From assembly GCA_030248225.1 (NCBI GenBank), contig JASANE010000610.1, forward strand, positions 38,646 through 102,645: 64,000 bases of DNA, in the 5' to 3' direction. A program made the position numbers and the translations under genes. The DNA is from Trileptium ribeirensis (Eukaryota > Nematoda > Enoplea > Enoplida > Thoracostomopsidae). Below the pieces are notes generated by a model that was not told the DNA's origin, did not search any database, and worked only from the letters and a program-made list of their open reading frames with translations. This document shows, in pieces, positions 58,081-64,000 of the stretch; the first letter of the stretch is position 1, and each line of letters starts with the position of its first letter.

Positions 58081-60972
58081 ACAATGCTTCGGCATAATAA
58101 CCCGGATTGTCACCTAGTGCCAATTGCTTGTTTATCCGACTATATCTGCTTTCGCCTTACAGCATATACGAAAACGCTTTGTTCTACAAATGGATTATTG
58201 TTATTTGTTGGCTCGAAAGCATCCATATTAGTAAATTTATCTGTAACGGAAAATAATAAACCCCCGATGAGCATTCAGGGGTGCCGCAAACTCTTCAAAA
58301 CTGGTGGCGGTCATTTACATTCATTTTATAGCAAAAGTAACCCAGAAGTACGTAAATAAGATGCGGGAAATGACGTTTTCCATATCTTAAACCTTAGCCT
58401 AAGCTAAGCTCTTAAGATGTGACATGCACTATTATCAAGCTTAAGTCGGGGCTGCCGCCCCGAACCCCCGATCTAAGCTGTTTAGTTTCTCTAGAGTTAT
58501 AACCTAACTCCCGTGAGGGTTTTTGTTTTAACCCCAGCGGTTAATTTTTTCGTTTGTCAGCAAGAAGTTGAACCCCCTGTTAGCACGTACAAGCTGAGTA
58601 TGTATTTCATACTTTAGCTTGTGATAAAATATATTCTTAATTAATAAGACAGTCACAATACATAGAAACATACTAACGCCACATTTGGAAAGTGGTTTTT
58701 TTCGGTATGGTGAGGAAACGACCAGTTTTGCAGCGTATTTCGCTCGGAATAATCCACCTTTGATTTTTCCGAACTAGCTATGATCTACTAGGACTAGTTG
58801 TAGCCCTAAGGAATACGAGCTGCACCATAATTTTTTCCCATACGGCGACCGTCGAAACCGGACTTTCCCGAATCTCCAGTACCTACAGTTGACGTAAGGG
58901 AACCGGTTAGCTTAGCAGGCCGCCGGCGGGATTACCAAGATGTTTAGTTGGCCCACGTGTCAGTGGTGTGGAGGTTCCCCGACGGAGGGTCAACCCTTAA
59001 GCCTGCTCACTGGTAATAAGGCTGAACCACCTTTCCCTCATTGCCTTAGTCCCATTCATCCATGTACGCTGTATTTGCATAGGGAAGTTGATCCTCTATC
59101 TTGCATGCGCATTCTAGCGTTGTCGAACTCAAGTGGAAATAAAATGCTAACTTTCCTAGACGTTGCTGTATGTTAGTGGGGTGGGTGAACGCTGGCGCTA
59201 CTGATACTTCAAATTCAAGGTGTGCTTGTCCTTAGTATGAATACTCAGGTTATTGATAATTTCGGTCGCGACTTCGTCTTGTAAGTATAGTCGGACTAGT
59301 TGACCACTTGGTGGGGTTGATGATTCATTTTGATCCTAATATTGACTTCAAATGTTCGGTTTGATTGAACACCGGTGTGCAAGATATTTTAAGTCCCTCC
59401 AATGTTTTCCTATCCGCTTGTTTCGAGCGAACGTCGGTGATGCTCACAATTAATTAGAAATGTGCTGTTCTGCCTAGTGCATCGTTTAGCAAGATGTGTG
59501 CTGCAGTGCCGGATTTTGTGAGTCTGCCACGGCTCCAAGGCCAAGTTTGACTGGCGGCGATTAGCCAGTGTGACATTTTTTGGGCAAAGCCAGAGCCTAC
59601 AAGTGTATTAGCTAATAAAAAGCGAAGTTTAGAAATTGTCACAAAGGCTGAAATCGGCTCTAAAAAGCCAGAAATATATGCCGACAATGGAAAATCATGA
59701 AAAAACGGAAATTGATGATCCATATGGTAGGTCATATTTTCGAAATACACCCTTCCAGATACATTGGTATAATTTTCATATATATATGAAAGAGCTTGTT
59801 TTACATAGCTAGCAGGTTGGCTTGTAAAAGCCGCCTAAACAAAAATTTTGAAAATAGCGATTTTTACGTATTTTTATCTGCATTTATGTTTCTTGCTTTA
59901 ATTACTAGTAATTTTAGGTGGCACCATGCAATTAGTTTAAATTTGTCTCTGCCTTGTCCCTTTCGAGCACGAATTTACTCAGCAAAAGATTTGACCAATG
60001 GGGCCCCTGCAGGGTTCCGACTATCCCCTGAACGCTTATAGTCGGATTCTTGGTCCTAGATGACGATATTATCATTAATCGATGATAAGTTGATCTGCTT
60101 CAATAACATAATTTGTATCAGTAAATTTGATAACAGCAGGTATTGATTGTCTTTTATGAGCGTGATAGGTTTTATGATTTTAATGGACCTTGCTCTAGCT
60201 TTTTCCTTTCGTTCGGTTAGTATAGAAGACAAACGACACCCGTCGAAGCTTGATGGCTGCAGGCCTTCGCGCGTGGCGTTGGTCGATTGACAGGACAAGA
60301 CATTTACACATATAACCGCTGCCAGAAAAGGAACGCTAGACGCCTATGTGCAATTTTCTTTTGAGTTTATTTCAAATGGTGCATGTCAGACGAGACAACA
60401 AAAGGGATTGGGCAGCTGCCAGAGAGTAGATAAAACGACGAGAAACTAGTCAACTACTGATAATCGGGCAATACAACACGGGGCATCCAGAACAAATGCA
60501 ATGCTATTAGCGGTTCGTGGGACGACAAATTTCTCCGAAGGTTCCGTTTCGCGGTATCATCAGCCAGCTACGGTGCATCGCTTTAAAAACGGGTCCCCAA
60601 TTTATTTTCAGGGTAACCCCTAGGAAAAGGTACGGCTGCGATGGTTCCTATTCCCATAAGTTAAAGTTTCACTCGCTGGTTTGTTTTGCTTACATTAGGT
60701 TTGGGAAAACGTGGTTCCTTAACTATAATATAACATTCGCTTACGAGATCGGTTGCTTTCACTATACTATTTGCTCGCATACTGAGGATTTTACAGCGAA
60801 TCGGGAAATCTTATTTTCGGTCGCTCTATTAAATGTGTGTTTACTTCGCTATAGCTGGCCTTATTCGTTGATTGCTTTGCTGTTGGTTTAGTCTCTGACT
60901 AACGCTCATACGCTTCGCCTACCCGCGCTTATTTTCTGATAGTTACGACGCGGCCCTATTGTTCATGCTCGC

Positions 60973-62231
60973 TTACTGCTTCAGGCGTCCTAATTCAGCA
61001 TCATGTATATATTGGCCCACCCAATCGCGTAGGTTGCGGCGGCAATAGTTGAAAACCATCGGCTCTTCAAACCGCGGGCGCTCAAGCCACTCTATGTATG
61101 GTTCAGTTCGTTCCCAGGCATCGGCTACGTGGAAAGCAACTGGCCAGTTCAGGAAATATACGTTGTGGAAGGCGTTATGCTGTTACCGATGGTTGGCAAC
61201 TATTCGCTTGAACTCGACTGTCCAGGACGATGCATCCTGGTTGGTCGCCACCCAGCGAGGTACTGGCGGTGCGATGATGATGGGCACTTTCGGTGGTACA
61301 CGTGGGGAGAGCATTCCTAGATGGCGCTTGATCTTCTTGACGACTACATTAGGGTTGGTCGCGTGCAGCTGGTCCAGTGGCGCCTTCCGGTAGATGTATT
61401 GGTAGCCTCCAAGCAAGATTATGCATTTGGTTAATGACGCCAGAACTGCGCTGGCACGTTGGATCATGTGAACTAGTATGATGCCAGGCCATCCGCACAT
61501 CAACTGTTTGTTATCGGCGACCATTTCCAACAACAGCAATGACAACGCGTCTCTCCAGGATGATAACGTTTGGCCAGCGGGTATCCGGTGTTGAGATGCT
61601 CGCGCACTTCTTCCAAGAGGAGTCCCATAACGTTATGACAACGTCCGGGTTGTTAGCCTTGCCGTAGCTGCTGTGTAGAGTGTCCGACAGCCCAAAAAGC
61701 ATCAGTTGTTGCTTCGAGGAACGGTTGGCCGCCCGTAAGATGGAGGACTCGGGCGTAACTTAAGATTCTGAACTTATGAAACAAGATCGGGCGCATGATA
61801 TGCTCCAGCAATGGTTTAAGCCGAGCACCTGTAACCTTATCGACCAACTCGTCCTTCAGTTCTCGCGCTCTTGCTTTGATCTGCTGAGGCGTCCCTATCA
61901 TGTCCATCAGTCCTTTAGCTGTTTCCATGGGGCCGAGTACGAGGAGCACCTTCACTTGATAGTGTTGTTCGACGGTTTTAGCCGTAGTGCCATCATAATG
62001 AAATGGTGTGGGAGCCTCGTGCATATTGGACAACTCCGGTCAATCCGTACCATGCGATAAAAACGGAACGTAGGGTTGCGTGAGATCGACGTGATAGGTT
62101 GGTATGCTAAGTAGATGAAATACATTCGCCTCATGCAGGGCGTACGGTCCGAGTGTCGATAGCCGTCTGCCAGGATTGTCTCCAGTTCGTCCATTGCCGC
62201 TGTCACTGCGTCGCTGAACGCTGTTATCCAT
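60973..62231 (-). pseudogene. Decayed NADAR + SGNH-hydrolase-like gene, copy 1
   Basis: Read on the - strand, 62231 to about 61660 encodes a NADAR (DUF1768/YbiA-like) domain: LSNMHEAPTPFHYDG, TVEQHYQ, IMRPILFHKF, then EATTDAFWAVG, which match the family's lSNf..p..ydG, tvEhyyQ, KF and FWGiG motifs. From about 61600 to 60973 follows a second domain: RWPNVIIL, then after a frameshift CIILLGGYQ (SGNH block III-like GxN position), IIIAPPVPR and a C-terminal helix ending at TAA 60973-60975. An in-frame TGA breaks the NADAR part near 62040, and a frameshift (61510-61545) and an in-frame TAA (about 61183) break the SGNH part. NADAR proteins act on ADP-ribose-type N-glycosides. The fused or adjacent SGNH domain suggests a second hydrolase. 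Whether the two domains were one ORF or two is not decidable. Confidence 0.65.
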
Positions 62232-62492
62232 CAGTAATAATATAGCTTTTGTAATCCTTGGTTCGTTTTGTGGGTTCTGCTTTTCACTACGTGCACTCGA
62301 ATAATTTTGTACTTCTGCGTGTGTTAGCTCGTTTATCCTTCTACTTTTCCTTCTCTCCTAAATTTTCTGCGCATGCCTATTGGGGCTATCCCACACTGTT
62401 TTGGGTTAAATCTGCTACAGAACCTAAGAAATTATTCACCGCAACAACTATTGGGGAAATTATACTCGCGAACATAGCCCGTAACTCAGTCC

Positions 62493-63702
62493 TTAATCTT
62501 CTTCGTTAGGTCTAGGCCGTTCGCCCAAGCGAAATAGTCCGGTGCTGCGAACATAATGGTCTACCCAGGCAAGCAATTCTCCGTGATAAGCAGGCGCCAC
62601 CACCTGGTTTGGCCTCAGCCCTGTTGAACGGCCCGACTGTGTCCCATGCTTCGGGCACCAACAAGGACGCCGACTATGTGGGCATGATGACGTTCCGCAG
62701 GGCCTGATGTTCTTGTGTAAGACGCAGTTTCCGGGCACGCAGTTCCACGGCCCACGCTTCACTGGTGTAGTTGTTAGCGTTCCTGTGTGGTGGCGGCGGG
62801 GCAACGAATACGGCGGCGTTTTCGCGCAGGCGTCGCTCAAGCACTTCCAGCCGGCGCTTAACGCGTTTAATGAGAAAACTGTCCTTTCTCCATACCGCAT
62901 CTTGTTATACCCACCCAAAATGATGACACAGTCTGTCAGCGGTGTGATAAACACGTTGGTCCATTGAATAAAGTCAGTTATCTCGGTGCGTGGCAAGGCG
63001 AACACGAGCCAATTATGTTCATCGGCAACGCGGAGCAGTGGAAGCGCCCGTTCATCACCCACGATGACGATTTGGGGCCATCGCACAAGGCCATTTCAGT
63101 TATAAGCCCGGATCTCCTCCAGCGACCGGCCCGTGACGTTGTAAAATGCTTCTTCGCAGAAGCATTGGTTACTGGCAGTGCCAATGCCCCAGAAGTGATC
63201 CCAGGACAGGCTGAGGAGTAGCCTGCTGCCGGTGGCCTCCAGTTCTTCGGCGTAATCGGCCATGCTGAATTTCGCCAACAGTATCGGCCGCATTAGATGT
63301 TGCCGGTACGCCATAAGGCCATGCCGCAGCTTCCATGGCAAGGTGTGTTGAAAGGCGTTGCTGCGGAGATGCAGTTAATTAGGCCTGAGGTTGGTGCTGG
63401 CCAACTCTTTTGCTGTCTTCAATTGCCCGATGAGCTCCAGTAGGCTCAGATGGTAGTGTTCGGTGACGCTGGAGTATCGCTGGCCATTGTGCACGATTGC
63501 GTGCGATTTTTTCATTCGCGAGCATGGGTTGTCTGGTTCCCTCGAGCGCAAATTTCTCCCGCATGTGCTCGACGTAGCAAGGTGGAGTTGGGTACACAGG
63601 TACGGATGGATACGTGTATTCGTCCATCACCCCCGGCACGAGCTGCACGGCATTTGGAATCCGGTGGTCACTGACGTCTTCGGTGCTGTAGCTTCGTCGC
63701 AT
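62493..63702 (-). pseudogene. Decayed NADAR + SGNH-hydrolase-like gene, copy 2
   Basis: Upstream in-line paralogue of copy 1. An N-terminal Pro/Tyr-rich segment (63702-63379: YPSVPVYPTPPCYVEHMREKF) ends at a stop. In another frame follows the C-terminal half of NADAR (LMRPILLAKFSMADY, then WDHFWGIGTA, 63341-63096). An in-frame TGA separates this from RWPQIVIVGDERALPLL and LTDCVIILGGYN (63086 to about 62900), the SGNH blocks I and III. A shift of frame then gives AAVFVAPPPPHRNANN with SEAWAVELRARKLRL (about 62830-62700), homologous to the APPVPR segment of copy 1, and later PEAWDTVG. The N-terminal half of NADAR (the TVEQHYQ region) seems deleted. The same domain order in both copies argues for an ancestral duplication of a functional unit. 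Confidence 0.62.
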
Positions 63703-64000
63703 TTATAATAATAGTGAAAGCAATTACTCCACTTTTAAGGATGATCTGTGTTGATGATGGTTTAGTATTTATGTAACAGGCCCGTTCCGGCCCGTTACGT
63801 GTCTTTCAAACGATTTCGACGCTGAAATTGCTTAAACAGGCCTTAAATCGAACCAGAAAAGGTTTACAGGAGTGAAGTTTTCATGTGTACAGGGTGCCAC
63901 GGTTATCGCTAATTGCCTTTGTTTGCCATTGATTGTTTGTCATTTACATGTTTTGCCGTTGCTATGATTCTTGCCATTGCCTGTTTATATTTTATCATTT

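Larger units (their letters stand above)
58440..64000. mobile_element. Compositionally distinct block, probable large decayed element (right edge outside window)
   Basis: From a hairpin-bearing terminus-like sequence (TCGGGGctgccgCCCCGA, 58446-58463) to the right edge the DNA is richer in G+C and CpG than its surroundings. It holds the two NADAR-SGNH copies on the - strand and several short unexplained ORFs: 58940-59176 + with CQWC and scattered Cys/His; 59454-59750 -; 60517-60891 +. None shows integrase, reverse transcriptase, helicase or capsid motifs that I could recognise. That it is one mobile element is inference. Confidence 0.35.

Noticed and set aside
1..64000. CRISPR arrays, operons, Shine-Dalgarno sites
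   Set aside because: The window is intron-containing animal DNA; the tandem arrays lack CRISPR-like repeat and spacer regularity.

Overview
The window is AT-rich nuclear DNA of an animal. Short coding exons are scattered through long introns crowded with small DNA transposons, Helitron-like elements, tRNA-derived SINEs and a CR1-like non-LTR retrotransposon. Both host genes exist across animals. I infer an invertebrate, most likely an arthropod, but cannot name the species. There are no bacterial features.

Two host genes are clear, both on the + strand. (1) A CREB-regulated transcription coactivator (CRTC/TORC): seven exons from 3846 to 26981, all in phase, with the WRRTHSD phosphosite region, a Gln/His/Ser-rich middle, the IPNILVTG segment and the acidic C-terminal activation domain ending at TAA. 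Its N-terminal CREB-binding exons must lie left of the window or in sequence I could not read. (2) A complete CCDC25 homologue (NFACT-R/DUF814 family): four exons from 49355 to 54101, 210 codons. Its last intron appears to end in GG instead of AG.

Layout: 1-3845, repeats upstream of the first visible CRTC exon. 3846-26981, CRTC, whose introns hold a TIR/Helitron-like element with an inner ~178-bp array, two copies of a Helentron-like family (A), two inverted copies of a second Helentron-like family (B) with internal tandem arrays, a piggyBac-like MITE, and an 8-kb intron of old degenerate repeats and hairpins. 26982-37703, intergenic, with MITEs and a nested stack of three or four elements at 33230-36259. 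37704 to about 41980, a near full-length CR1-like retrotransposon on the - strand. 42386-46047, a hAT MITE and a second element with GC-rich terminal repeats and a decayed transposase. 49355-54101, CCDC25 with a hAT MITE in its last intron. 54102-58440, intergenic repeats and a SINE. 58440 to the right edge, a compositionally distinct block carrying two decayed copies, on the - strand, of a gene pairing a NADAR domain with an SGNH-hydrolase-like domain.

The most unusual item is the NADAR-SGNH pair. Two diverged tandem copies keep the same domain order and the diagnostic residues of both families, although stops and frameshifts break them. Other points of interest are the apparent GT-GG intron in CCDC25, a cluster of perfect short hairpins at 15322-15686 with covarying stems, and well-preserved transposon ends with exact target-site duplications that date and classify several elements.
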